From: CALARM01 sp964431735
GTDB lineage: Bacteria > Vulcanimicrobiota > SpSt-956 > JAKJGF01
DNA length: 64,000 nucleotides
Reading direction: 5' to 3'
NCBI GenBank assembly: GCA_964431735.1
Contig: CAYSLJ010000006.1
Location: 1-64,000, forward strand
A model generated the notes under the pieces. That model ran no database searches. It was not told the origin of the DNA and saw nothing but the letters and a program-made list of their open reading frames with translations. Position 1 is the stretch's first letter. The number at the start of each line of letters is the position of its first letter. This document shows, in pieces, positions 8,314 to 16,239 of the stretch. The position numbers and the translations under genes are program-made.

Positions 8314-8571
8314 TTTATAGTGTATTTCATAACTTATTAGAATTTAAGCGAGTAGTGAGTGCTGATTAGTGAGTATAAGTAGAGTTTTTCACTCACTATT
8401 CACTACTCACTATTCACTCATTAATTATGAATTGTTATGAAAGTAACTATAATTACTGACCCGAGTGTAAGCATTTATAGTGTAGTTCACAACAAATTAC
8501 AGATAATCCTCGCGTCGCGTTACGCGTCACGAAGCACTTAATTTCTAATAAGTTATGAAACTAACTATAAT
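8314..8571. repeat. Nested inverted-repeat unit (MITE-like) with AGTGAGT hairpin
   Basis: Outer arms of ~35 bp at 8314-8348 and 8537-8571 are inverted copies (about 31 of 35 match; shared core TTTCATAACTTATTAGAA). A second inverted pair lies inside (GTTATGAAAGTAACTATAAT near 8435-8455 against TTATAGTGTAGTTCACAAC near 8475-8493). Inside that region 8349-8422 is a hairpin of AGTGAGT/ACTCACT heptamers, and at 8507-8533 there is a CGTCACG array. No ORF of note is inside. Related TTATGAAACTGACTGTAAT motifs occur near 13624-13670. Confidence 0.6.
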
Positions 8572-8579
8572 AAACCTTT

Positions 8580-8615
8580 TCCTCCCGTGACGTGTCACGA
8601 TTCTTATATAAATTA
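8580..8615. repeat. Short-form heptamer element
   Basis: CCTCCCGTGACGTGTCACGA followed by TTCTTATATAAAT: a contracted copy with two heptamers, ending about 20 nt before the PLD-like gene's ATG. Confidence 0.75.
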
Positions 8616-8635
8616 TAGAGATTTTATAAACGATT

Positions 8636-10264
8636 ATGGAATTGTATTTTCTTAAAGACTCCGAAACAGAAGCAGGGGAGACCTATGTATGTCCTATCTA
8701 TAAATGGATAGGCCAGGGAAGAACCGTCAGAAATTCCGTCGGTATGGATATAGTAAATTTCCCGGGCGGTATAGGTTTCTGTGTCGAACATTACGGCTTT
8801 CATAAAAAGTTAATAGTCATTTTAAATATATACAGAGAAGACGGTTCTGTTGAACACTATATACAGGAAGCCGCTTATGTGGAGCTGATAAATGACGAAT
8901 ATGAAAAATGGCAGACAGATAAGCTCCCCCTGTATCCCTATGACAGTCTCCACGGAAAAGTTCTTCATATAACCTTTTCATTTATAATACATAAAGACAA
9001 AAAATCTCTTCCTTCTATTTATGAATATAAATTTGCCTCTATAGAAGATTTTTATAGATGTCATACTTCTCCCGACGATTTCAGAAATTTTATAAAATAC
9101 AATGACTACAAATTGATAACCTATCATCCTGAAACAGTTCAACTGGCACTTCATCATATAAATAATCCCTGGGAAGCTTTTCCAGTTAACCCCTGTTTTA
9201 CAAGAGGAAATCCTGATGATCAGACCCATCCCAGACATGAAATACACAGGCTTATAGATTCTGTCATAGACAGGAAAAAAAATGATATTCATGGCAGGCA
9301 TTATATACACCTGTCTGTATTTAATTTTGATAATCCCTATATAGCAGAGCATCTGATACACGCCTTTTATGAAGGTGTGGAAGTTGAAGCTATAGGAGGA
9401 TGGGAACAGGTAAGTTCCATGGATTATATAGAAAGTGTGGCGAAACTCAGGAAGCATGGCATACCGGTGTACGGTGTCGTCAGAAATATCCCCCATGAAC
9501 CGTCAGGCATAGCAAGTATGCATACGAAGATTATCATATTTGACGGACAGGCCTCTATGAGCGCTTCTTTTAATCTGGATTTTCATATATGGGGCGGTAA
9601 CCGGGAAAATTGTATTTTTCACTATTCACCTCATATAGCCGTACTGTACGAACACATATATCATGCCATAAAAGGAGTTTTCTATATAGCTCCCCATATT
9701 GATATTAATGCAAGATTTAACACGTTTTACAGCTTTGCAACATATCACTCCTCTGACGGAAGATCTTACATGGCACAGGATGTGATAATAAGAGAAATAT
9801 CCAGAGCAAGACACTCCATAATAGTAGTTATGTTCGATATAAATTACCTGCCGGGATTTGATGAACAGGGCAGAAGAACAGACTGTATAGTAGAACTCAT
9901 AAAGGCAAAACTCAGAGGAGTCTATGTAAAGATTATATTTAACGGAGCAGTGGTTGAAACAGGCAGGATGCCTGAGAAATGGGATAAAGATTACAGAAGG
10001 CCTCTTAAAGAGCCTGTCAGAGCACTTGCAGACGCAGGAATTGAAGTAATAAGACTCTACAATACATGGGATATATTTTCGCCCCTTCATCATAAGTTTG
10101 CCGTATTCGATGAAGAAACAGTCCTTACGGGATCTTATAACTGGTATACCGTAAGTGCCGTCTCGGATGAGGAAATGTCAGTTATAAGGGACAGAGGTGT
10201 GGCAGGTAAATATCTTGAAGAGGTTTATTTTATGTTGAATTCTTTCAGATTGAAACACGGATAG
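8636..10264 (+). CDS. Phospholipase D-like (HKD) protein
   Basis: 542 residues with two HKD motifs of the PLD superfamily: HTKIIIFDG (~296) and HHKFAVFDEETVLTGSYNW (~485). Two motifs in one chain make a complete PLD active site. Family reactions include phosphodiester cleavage or transfer on lipids or nucleic acids. The ~150-residue N-terminal region (YVCPIYKWIGQGRTVRNSVG...) is not recognised. No signal peptide or membrane segment is seen, so it is probably cytoplasmic. No clear Shine-Dalgarno site precedes the ATG; a short heptamer element occupies that part of the leader. The substrate is unknown. Confidence 0.82.
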   Translation: MELYFLKDSETEAGETYVCPIYKWIGQGRTVRNSVGMDIVNFPGGIGFCVEHYGFHKKLIVILNIYREDGSVEHYIQEAAYVELINDEYEKWQTDKLPLYPYDSLHGKVLHITFSFIIHKDKKSLPSIYEYKFASIEDFYRCHTSPDDFRNFIKYNDYKLITYHPETVQLALHHINNPWEAFPVNPCFTRGNPDDQTHPRHEIHRLIDSVIDRKKNDIHGRHYIHLSVFNFDNPYIAEHLIHAFYEGVEVEAIGGWEQVSSMDYIESVAKLRKHGIPVYGVVRNIPHEPSGIASMHTKIIIFDGQASMSASFNLDFHIWGGNRENCIFHYSPHIAVLYEHIYHAIKGVFYIAPHIDINARFNTFYSFATYHSSDGRSYMAQDVIIREISRARHSIIVVMFDINYLPGFDEQGRRTDCIVELIKAKLRGVYVKIIFNGAVVETGRMPEKWDKDYRRPLKEPVRALADAGIEVIRLYNTWDIFSPLHHKFAVFDEETVLTGSYNWYTVSAVSDEEMSVIRDRGVAGKYLEEVYFMLNSFRLKHG

Positions 10265-10299
10265 CAGGGGTACACGGCTATGCGCCCCTGCCAGGTGGT

Positions 10300-10332
10300 A
10301 TAAGGCTTTGTGAAAAAAATGCAAAAGTCTTA
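10300..10332. terminator. Possible bidirectional terminator between convergent genes
   Basis: An imperfect stem ATAAGGCTTTGTG/CAAAAGTCTTAT with a poly-A loop overlaps the end of the minus-strand lipoprotein gene and follows the PLD-like gene. A separate 7-bp hairpin (GCAGGGG/CCCCTGC, 10264-10291) lies just upstream. The call is weak. Confidence 0.35.
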
Positions 10333-11892
10333 TTCAACTTTAATAGTAAGTTTTCGAGTTAATGGCCTCTGTGGAGTAAGCAATTTTCTTACATCTCCAG
10401 GCGAGCGTTTAGTGGGCCGTTTACATTCAGATACAGATGCAGCCATAACTATATTAAATTCCCACGTTCCCTTTTGTGTTTCCATAGGAGTCCAGTGCAT
10501 TGTTACTGCTCCGAAACTATTTGGCGGGTTCGGTTTTGGATACTGGTATTCAAAGGTGCAACCTTCCGGTATTACACCTCCTCCAACAGTGATATCGTAA
10601 TAGTTCTGAACGTTCATTTTTTTCACTGTTGGAGTATTTTTTGTATAGATTCTCCTTGCATTGAAAACTACCCACCCTGTAGACGGATCAAGTATGACAC
10701 CATATATTGGAATGTCAATTTTATCCCCCGGTTTTACAGTAATTTCACTGACCGGAATTGTTCCTTCATACATATCTTTGGGAGTTACTGCAATTATATG
10801 GCGATCCCACCATGAGATCAGATTTTTCCCTACTACATTATATATAGCATCAACCAGTCCCACACAGGAATAACCATTTTTGTTGTAGACAACTCCAAAT
10901 GAAAATGGCACGATAGTTTTGAGAAAATTAGAACCATCTCCAAGTAAACTATAGGGACTACCTCTCAACTTTAGAGCCATACTGGCAATCTTTTCACGAT
11001 CATCACTGGTAAGTGTTATTTTTGACGGAGGACGGAAAGCTCCCAGATAAATATGATCATCAGCAAATCCGGTGCGGAAAAGCTCCAGACTTCCATTGCC
11101 CACACCACGCTGCACTGCTTCTACGATATCAGGTTTCCCTTTTTCTCCCGGAACCACCTCGCCACCGTCTGCCAGTACAACTTCATTTGAAGCAAAATAT
11201 TTCCTGCCACAGAATAATCCTACATGTCCCGGGAGCCAGTTATATCTCTTTGAACTGCCTCCTGTAAGGGTAATTAATATATCACCCGGTTTCAGGAATT
11301 TACCCGGTATATCTATAACCAGATAGGCAGGTTCATGCCCCTGAATAAGCTGGAAACCACTGAAATGGGAAACTTCTATTATACAGGTTTTATTATCAGG
11401 ATCAAAATCAATCAGATCTGGTTCATTCCATTTACATAATTCTCCAGATGAGTTATAAGGAGTATATAAATCACTGCTATCAAGTACTACAGGAGGGATA
11501 TCAGGCAGTTCGCTATCATAGGGATAAGGGAATGTTATTGTAGCAGTTCCGTTCAGTTTAATAGACGGTGTAATCTCATAGTAACGTTCATTATCATCTC
11601 CGGGATTTATTATTTCAGGATCATAATAAGTTGCTTTTCTATCTTCATTAAGGTAACTGAATGTAATTACTGTATCTGAAGGTAAAACTCCGGGTGGAAT
11701 ATTCAGAGTTGCTCCATCGGGAAGTGTTAGAACCCCGCCGGTGCTTGCTTTTAAAGATGCTTCTACAGACTGAGTATAGTCAATAGTATTATCTCTTTGA
11801 TTGACAACGCTGCTATCACTGCATCCAGTAAATAGAATGATACTTAAATAGAGTATAAAACTTAGAAATAAATATTTTTGATATATATACAT
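10330..11892 (-). CDS. Lipoprotein with ZU5-like and permuted NlpC/P60-like domains
   Basis: 520 residues. A lipoprotein signal peptide ends in the lipobox LFTGC, so the mature protein should be membrane-anchored outside the cytoplasm. Next comes a ZU5-like segment (STGGVLTLPDGATLNIPPGV, ~50-85) and a beta-rich region. A papain-fold amidase region of permuted YiiX type follows, with GDILITLTGG...GHVGLF supplying His (~222) and NGYSCVGLVDAIYN supplying Cys (~335); the His-before-Cys order marks the permutation. The C-terminal ~100 residues look like an Ig/cadherin-type beta domain. A strong GGGGGAAGGA site precedes the ATG. Family members hydrolyse amide or ester bonds in peptides or lipids; this substrate is unknown. 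Confidence 0.75.
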   Translation of the reverse strand: MYIYQKYLFLSFILYLSIILFTGCSDSSVVNQRDNTIDYTQSVEASLKASTGGVLTLPDGATLNIPPGVLPSDTVITFSYLNEDRKATYYDPEIINPGDDNERYYEITPSIKLNGTATITFPYPYDSELPDIPPVVLDSSDLYTPYNSSGELCKWNEPDLIDFDPDNKTCIIEVSHFSGFQLIQGHEPAYLVIDIPGKFLKPGDILITLTGGSSKRYNWLPGHVGLFCGRKYFASNEVVLADGGEVVPGEKGKPDIVEAVQRGVGNGSLELFRTGFADDHIYLGAFRPPSKITLTSDDREKIASMALKLRGSPYSLLGDGSNFLKTIVPFSFGVVYNKNGYSCVGLVDAIYNVVGKNLISWWDRHIIAVTPKDMYEGTIPVSEITVKPGDKIDIPIYGVILDPSTGWVVFNARRIYTKNTPTVKKMNVQNYYDITVGGGVIPEGCTFEYQYPKPNPPNSFGAVTMHWTPMETQKGTWEFNIVMAASVSECKRPTKRSPGDVRKLLTPQRPLTRKLTIKVE

Positions 11893-11922
11893 TTTTCCTT
11901 CCCCCTTTTTGATATTTTTTAT

Positions 11923-11951
11923 ATTATATCATAGGGAAGATTGTTTGCATA
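11923..11951 (-). promoter_or_regulatory. Probable promoter of the lipoprotein gene
   Basis: On the minus strand a perfect TATAAT (11923-11928) lies 17 nt from a weak -35 (TATGCA, 11946-11951). The Shine-Dalgarno site GGGGGAAGGA is at 11896-11905. Confidence 0.4.
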
Positions 11952-11999
11952 TTTTTGTTCTGTCTGAGAGTTCCCGGACGATTTCTGACCGGTGAAGAC

Positions 12000-13382
12000 T
12001 TATAAAAAATCAATCTGATCTGACTGCTTATAGGCACTGTGTTCTCTCCTCCTCCTGCTGGAATGTTCTTCCACTGTACCCTTTGATACCAGTTCGTAAA
12101 GTATTGCCTTCTTGCCTTCTTCTTTTCTCAAAATTCTTCCCAGTCTCTGCACATGTTCCCTTACGGTGGAAGAGCCGGAAAAGACAATACCTACATTGCA
12201 TTTCGGCACATTTACCCCTTCATTTAAAACCTTTGATGTGACAAGCGCTTTATACAGTCCGCTGTTAAAATTCTCCAGAATTTCTTTTCTTTCTTTTGCG
12301 TCTGTCTGATGGGTAATGCTCGGTATGAGGCATCTTCTTGAAATCAGGTAAACCATCTCATTGTCATGGGTAAATATGAGGATTCTGTCTTTACTGTGTT
12401 TTCTTAAGAGGGAATCTAAAATTGAAAGTTTGCTTTCCGTGCCCAGGGCAATCCTCTTTGCATTCCTGTGGGCGAACATGGCCTCTCTTCCTTTTTGAGA
12501 CCTGGAGCAGAGAAATACGAATTTCTGCCAGTCTTCGGGAGAAGTAAAATAAACACCTTTTTCTTCCCTGAATTCCTGAAGAATTTTTCTTGATGCATTA
12601 TATTCTATCTGCTCCGTTTCACCGAGACCTACAGTGATTCTCTTTGTTTCATAATCTGCCAGAAGAGATTCTTCTACAAGTTCCGTTATTTTCTTTTCAT
12701 ATACTACAGGCCCTATTACAGATTCAAGATGTTCATGCCTGTTATCCTGTCTTTCGTAGGTAGCAGTAAGGCCCAGTCTGTAAGGGGCAATCGCCATTTC
12801 GGCACTCTGTATAAAAGTCTCTCCCGGAAGATGGTGCACTTCATCGTAAATGATAAAACAGAATTTATCTCCCATTGAGTCCATTTTCATATAGGCAGAA
12901 TCATAGGTCGTTACCGTGAGATCCTTTATCTCATAATATCCTCCGCCTATAAGACCTATTTCCTCTTTAAAGGCAAAGGAAAGAAAATCAAACCACTGAT
13001 TCATAAGATCTATTGTGGGAACTACGACCAGGGTGCTTCTCTGAAGCTTATGTATGAGCATTTTGGCCACATAGGTTTTGCCTGCTCCCGTAGGAAGTAT
13101 TACTGTTCCTCTTTTTGATTTAAGCCATGCAGTGACGGCTTCTTTCTGATGGGCATGGGGCTCGAAATTTATATAACTTTTCAGATCTAATTCCCTGTAA
13201 GATTTGACCTTATCTGTGACGGGAATTTTCTTCCTGTAGAAATATTCAAAGACTGTTCTGTAATTACAGGCAAGGGTTCTGTACTTATCTACTCTGGAGT
13301 CCCATGTAAAACAATCGGGAACTATAGTGTAATCTGTAACATTGTCTAAAATAATTGTCCCTCTGTCGTAATAAATTTTCAT
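12000..13382 (-). CDS. XPB-family DNA helicase (SF2)
   Basis: 460 residues, with a short N-terminal domain of the XPB damage-recognition type (~1-75). SF2 motifs follow in order: Q-like HQKEAV, Walker A LPTGAGKTY (~97), TIDLMNQW, Walker B DEVHH (~175), motif III GLTATYER (the RED-like charged position is RQD), then the second RecA domain with ILIFTHDNEMV, TSKVLNEGVNVP and motif VI QRLGRILR. It is a 3'-5' ATP-dependent translocase. The probable partner nuclease (DUF790/Bax1) is at 2727-3953. No ribosome-binding site is obvious, and the sequence upstream is a composite repeat. Confidence 0.9.
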   Translation of the reverse strand: MKIYYDRGTIILDNVTDYTIVPDCFTWDSRVDKYRTLACNYRTVFEYFYRKKIPVTDKVKSYRELDLKSYINFEPHAHQKEAVTAWLKSKRGTVILPTGAGKTYVAKMLIHKLQRSTLVVVPTIDLMNQWFDFLSFAFKEEIGLIGGGYYEIKDLTVTTYDSAYMKMDSMGDKFCFIIYDEVHHLPGETFIQSAEMAIAPYRLGLTATYERQDNRHEHLESVIGPVVYEKKITELVEESLLADYETKRITVGLGETEQIEYNASRKILQEFREEKGVYFTSPEDWQKFVFLCSRSQKGREAMFAHRNAKRIALGTESKLSILDSLLRKHSKDRILIFTHDNEMVYLISRRCLIPSITHQTDAKERKEILENFNSGLYKALVTSKVLNEGVNVPKCNVGIVFSGSSTVREHVQRLGRILRKEEGKKAILYELVSKGTVEEHSSRRRREHSAYKQSDQIDFL

Positions 13383-13435
13383 GTTTTCCTATTCTATAAA
13401 GAACTTCATTTTCCTATTGGAATTTAATCGGAGTG

Positions 13436-13608
13436 AAAAGTAGTGAAAAGTGAAAAGTAGGGGCGAACCCCTGTGTTCGCCCGATACCGGTGAAAACACG
13501 CATTACGCATCACGCATCACGCATCACGCATTACGCATCACAAAACCACCCGTCACGCGTGACGCGTCACGCGTCACGATTATAATACATTACGCATCAC
13601 GCATCACG
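13436..13608. repeat. Composite repeat: AGTGAAA units + GGGGCGAACC hairpin + heptamer arrays
   Basis: AGTGAAAAGT units, then a palindromic block (GGGGCGAACCCCTGTGTTCG followed by CCC), then GATACCGGTGAAAACACGCA, then long runs of CATCACG/CATTACG and CGTCACG heptamers. Same order as at 3955-4076. Any ORF across it is low-complexity and spurious. Confidence 0.8.
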
Positions 13609-13992
13609 AAATCATTAATGGATATTTATGAAACTGACTGTAATTACCTTATGGAAACTAACTATAATCCCATATTGTTAAAAGTTGAACTATGATAACA
13701 TATTTTAACTGTTTATAAAAAATGGAATTTTTTTATTGCAAATACGGAAGGATTTTGTTATTGCTTCCCAGAATATTATAAAATAATAAATGGAATTTCG
13801 AAACCAGTTTTTTAAAATCCCCGACAAAAAAAAATTTAAAGTATTAAAATTACAGATCCCTTTCACTATCAGGGTTTGTCTGCAGTGTTTGATTTAATTT
13901 TGCAAAATTGTCAGGTAAAGTACAGTATTTTTTCTGTACACTATTTATAATATATTTTATTAAGAATAAATTTTTTATAGTAAGGTGATGTT
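13609..13992. other. AT-rich intergenic region before the zinc-ribbon gene
   Basis: About 380 bp with no ORF. It holds two TTATGAAACTGACTGTAAT-like motifs (13624-13670), related to the inverted repeats at 8.3-8.6 kb. An operator-like inverted repeat GTACAG/CTGTAC (13920-13939) abuts a TATAAT (13946-13951), possibly the promoter of the following small gene. The rest shows nothing recognisable. Confidence 0.4.
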
Positions 13993-14154
13993 ATGAAGTG
14001 TCCAAGATGTTCTCACAAAATGCAGAGGCAGGTAATAGAATATAATATCCCTGTCTATTCATGCTGGTTTTGTGGCGAGGATTACTACCCCGAAGATGAA
14101 GAAGAAGAATCAAAGAAAAACCTTTCTTTAATAGAACTTGCATTAAGAAGTTAG
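13993..14154 (+). CDS. Small zinc-ribbon protein
   Basis: 53 residues: MKCPRCSHKMQ, then YSCWFCGEDYYP, then an acidic tail. Two CxxC pairs (C3/C6 and C24/C27) form a typical single zinc ribbon. AAGGTGATG sits 6-10 nt before the ATG, and a perfect terminator hairpin follows the stop. Family and role are unknown; such proteins often bind nucleic acid or other proteins. Confidence 0.7.
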   Translation: MKCPRCSHKMQRQVIEYNIPVYSCWFCGEDYYPEDEEEESKKNLSLIELALRS

Positions 14155-14180
14155 AACTGATACAGATTTCGAACATAATT

Positions 14181-14216
14181 AAAATTCATCTCCATTTTTA
14201 TGGAGATGAATTTTTG
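14181..14216. terminator. Bidirectional terminator between convergent transcripts
   Basis: A perfect 14-bp stem (14181-14194 with 14201-14214) with A-rich and T-rich sides. It serves the small zinc-ribbon gene on the plus strand and the four-gene minus-strand operon that ends at 14243. Confidence 0.85.
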
Positions 14217-14242
14217 TATTTTTAAATATTTTTATAGTAATA

Positions 14243-15412
14243 TTATTTTTTAATTTTCACTTTTCCGATAAAACAAATAAACGTAAAAAATATGCCACCT
14301 GATATCAGAAAGAGTAATATACTGAATAGGGGGCTGTGAAATAACCATATGAATCCCATTACTAAAAGCCATAAAGACAGAGCAGAAGACAGGGCGAATA
14401 TTCCCATGCCCGGTTTTACAAGAGAGGCAATAAAAAAATTAATCTCTCCGAGTATTGATAACGGTTCAAAGAGAGCAAGAAAGGCAAAACACATAATGAA
14501 AAAACAGAAAATACGAAGCACTGTGGCTCTGGTTTTATGTTCCGATATAGCTCTTTTGAACATATCTTCAGCTTTTACCACACCCGGTTCCAGTAATTCA
14601 ATATTCTCATCCTTACCTGTTCCGTAAGGTACAAGGGTTTTCCCCGATTGTTTTGCAATAATACTTACTGTGGAAGGTTTTACAATATGAAAATAAATTT
14701 TTAGATCTCCAATATCCGGATCTATCGGGTCAGAACTGACATAATAGGCTCCCTCGTATATCTGTACTCTTTTCTTAAGCTCTGCCGGAAACCGTGGTAT
14801 ATACAATGAGTCAGCCGGAAAGAGCTCAAAATTATTTATCTTTTTTACAAGTGAATCTGATAAAGTAAAATCACCGATTGTCACATGAGAAGCCGTTATT
14901 GTCTTGCCCTTATAAGGCATATGTCCCGGGTTATGATGGGATTTACTCTCTGAAAACCCGGCAGAAGAAATCACCTCCGGGGACCATACTCTCTGATAGG
15001 AACATGTATCTTCCGGTTCGTTACTATCATTACTTCCTTCGCTTTTTGTCTCTTCCCACTGGAACATTTCCACTGTACGACGCAACAGGAGAGCTTTTTC
15101 CGATATTCCGAATAATTCATCTGTTACTGACCCGTCGGCAGTGGCAGTACCTGTCACATAGATGAGTTTTCCCTCATTCTCATTTTCGATTTTCTCATTG
15201 CTGACAGGGACAACCAGTCTTAAACCTTCTGAAAGATGTTTATCGGCCCGGAAACCGGCGGTTTCATTCCAGATTAAAAGAGATATTGAGGCTATAAAAA
15301 GTATGAGTCCTACGGGCAATGCAGGGGAATTTTTAAATCTCTTGAACGGCGGGTCGCCGTATTGTAATTTAGAGATATGGCTTTTTGTTGTTTTTACTGA
15401 TTTCTCTTTCAT
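14243..15412 (-). CDS. TMEM43-like membrane protein
   Basis: 389 residues resembling the TMEM43/LUMA family. One membrane segment lies near the N-terminus (LPVGLILFIASISLLIW, ~33-49). A large external or periplasmic region follows, with the family's signature stretch (VTGTATADGSVTDELFGI, then ALLLRRTVEMFQWEE). Three C-terminal membrane segments lie at ~295-380. Its start codon overlaps the stop of the RaSEA-like gene by 4 nt (ATGA), so it is translationally coupled as the last gene of the operon. The biochemical role of the bacterial family is unknown. Confidence 0.82.
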   Translation of the reverse strand: MKEKSVKTTKSHISKLQYGDPPFKRFKNSPALPVGLILFIASISLLIWNETAGFRADKHLSEGLRLVVPVSNEKIENENEGKLIYVTGTATADGSVTDELFGISEKALLLRRTVEMFQWEETKSEGSNDSNEPEDTCSYQRVWSPEVISSAGFSESKSHHNPGHMPYKGKTITASHVTIGDFTLSDSLVKKINNFELFPADSLYIPRFPAELKKRVQIYEGAYYVSSDPIDPDIGDLKIYFHIVKPSTVSIIAKQSGKTLVPYGTGKDENIELLEPGVVKAEDMFKRAISEHKTRATVLRIFCFFIMCFAFLALFEPLSILGEINFFIASLVKPGMGIFALSSALSLWLLVMGFIWLFHSPLFSILLFLISGGIFFTFICFIGKVKIKK

Positions 15413-16239
15413 ACCGGTGCCTGTACAATCCCTCCTGTCCTTAATTCATAATGTGAACCTGTAGATTTCTGAATTTCTTCTGCGATTTTTACTATGGATT
15501 CGTGTGAAAGTAACTGAAATTTACCTTCTCTGTAAAGTTTTTCCTGAATAGTTCCTTTCTGGATGATTAAAGGTTCTATAGAAATGATATGACTTCCTCT
15601 GTTTATGGCATAAATAGATGTCTCTACGGCACTTTCTATTGCCCGTTCTGCGTCAAGGTAAGGACATCCTGCCGCCACATAGGTAATCTGCTTTACAGAA
15701 GAATTTTTCAGTATTTCGGTGCATCGTTCATAATCTTCAAGTTTTATGTTTTTATTAAGATATTTATTCCTGTAAATCTCATTTAAATGATCGAGACCAG
15801 TTCCTATTTCTACTCTTTTCTCACCCATTATGTCTTCAGTTTCTGCTATTTTATCTTTATCTATAAACTCCGGTCTCGTTTCTACTATTAATTTTTCTAT
15901 ATGTTTTTCTTCTCCCATTTTTTGTAGAATTTTTCTTCTTAAATCTTTATTGATTTCCTGTTCATTGTAAAAAGAGCCCATTAAATAGAGACTTAATACA
16001 GGCGTTTTACTGAAATCACACTTCAATAAATCGGCTTCGAATTTTTTATAACCATTTATCTTTCCGGTTAAATTATGGAGACATTCTCTGAATGTTCTGT
16101 CAGAGAGGGAACAGTGTGTGCACATGGCATGGGTGCAGATATTATCTCCGATAAGCCAGATAACACTTCGTTTTTCTCCTGAATTCAGCAGCTCACTGTT
16201 AATCTTCCTTACTGTAGAATCTATTTCATCCAATATCAT
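15409..16239 (-). CDS. RaSEA-like radical SAM protein
   Basis: 276 residues. Segments typical of the Elp3-like/archaeosine RaSEA radical SAM group are readable: LMGSFYNEQEI, VETRPEFIDKDKI, EIGTGLDHLNEIYR, then CPYLDAERAIESAVETSIYA. The cluster-binding Cys are C35, C40 and C43, a C-X4-C-X2-C spacing rather than the usual CX3CX2C. In archaea RaSEA acts with ArcS in archaeosine formation; no such pathway is evident here, so the bacterial substrate is open. It overlaps its upstream neighbour by 14 nt and its downstream one by 4 nt. Confidence 0.75.
   Translation of the reverse strand: MILDEIDSTVRKINSELLNSGEKRSVIWLIGDNICTHAMCTHCSLSDRTFRECLHNLTGKINGYKKFEADLLKCDFSKTPVLSLYLMGSFYNEQEINKDLRRKILQKMGEEKHIEKLIVETRPEFIDKDKIAETEDIMGEKRVEIGTGLDHLNEIYRNKYLNKNIKLEDYERCTEILKNSSVKQITYVAAGCPYLDAERAIESAVETSIYAINRGSHIISIEPLIIQKGTIQEKLYREGKFQLLSHESIVKIAEEIQKSTGSHYELRTGGIVQAPV

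Noticed and set aside
10310..11326. Several plus-strand ORFs of 70-113 codons
   Set aside because: They are antisense to the lipoprotein gene, which has a complete signal peptide and recognisable domains.
13436..13608. Repeat array that could be taken for a CRISPR
   Set aside because: The units are only 7 bases, directly tandem, with no 25-40-bp spacers and no cas genes in the window.
13450..13695. 81-codon ORF on the plus strand
   Set aside because: It is made almost wholly of heptamer repeats (HYASRITHHALRIT pattern) and has no ribosome-binding site or other coding signal.
13991..14176. 61-codon ORF on the minus strand
   Set aside because: It is the antisense shadow of the 53-residue zinc-ribbon gene, which has a ribosome-binding site, CxxC pairs and a terminator.
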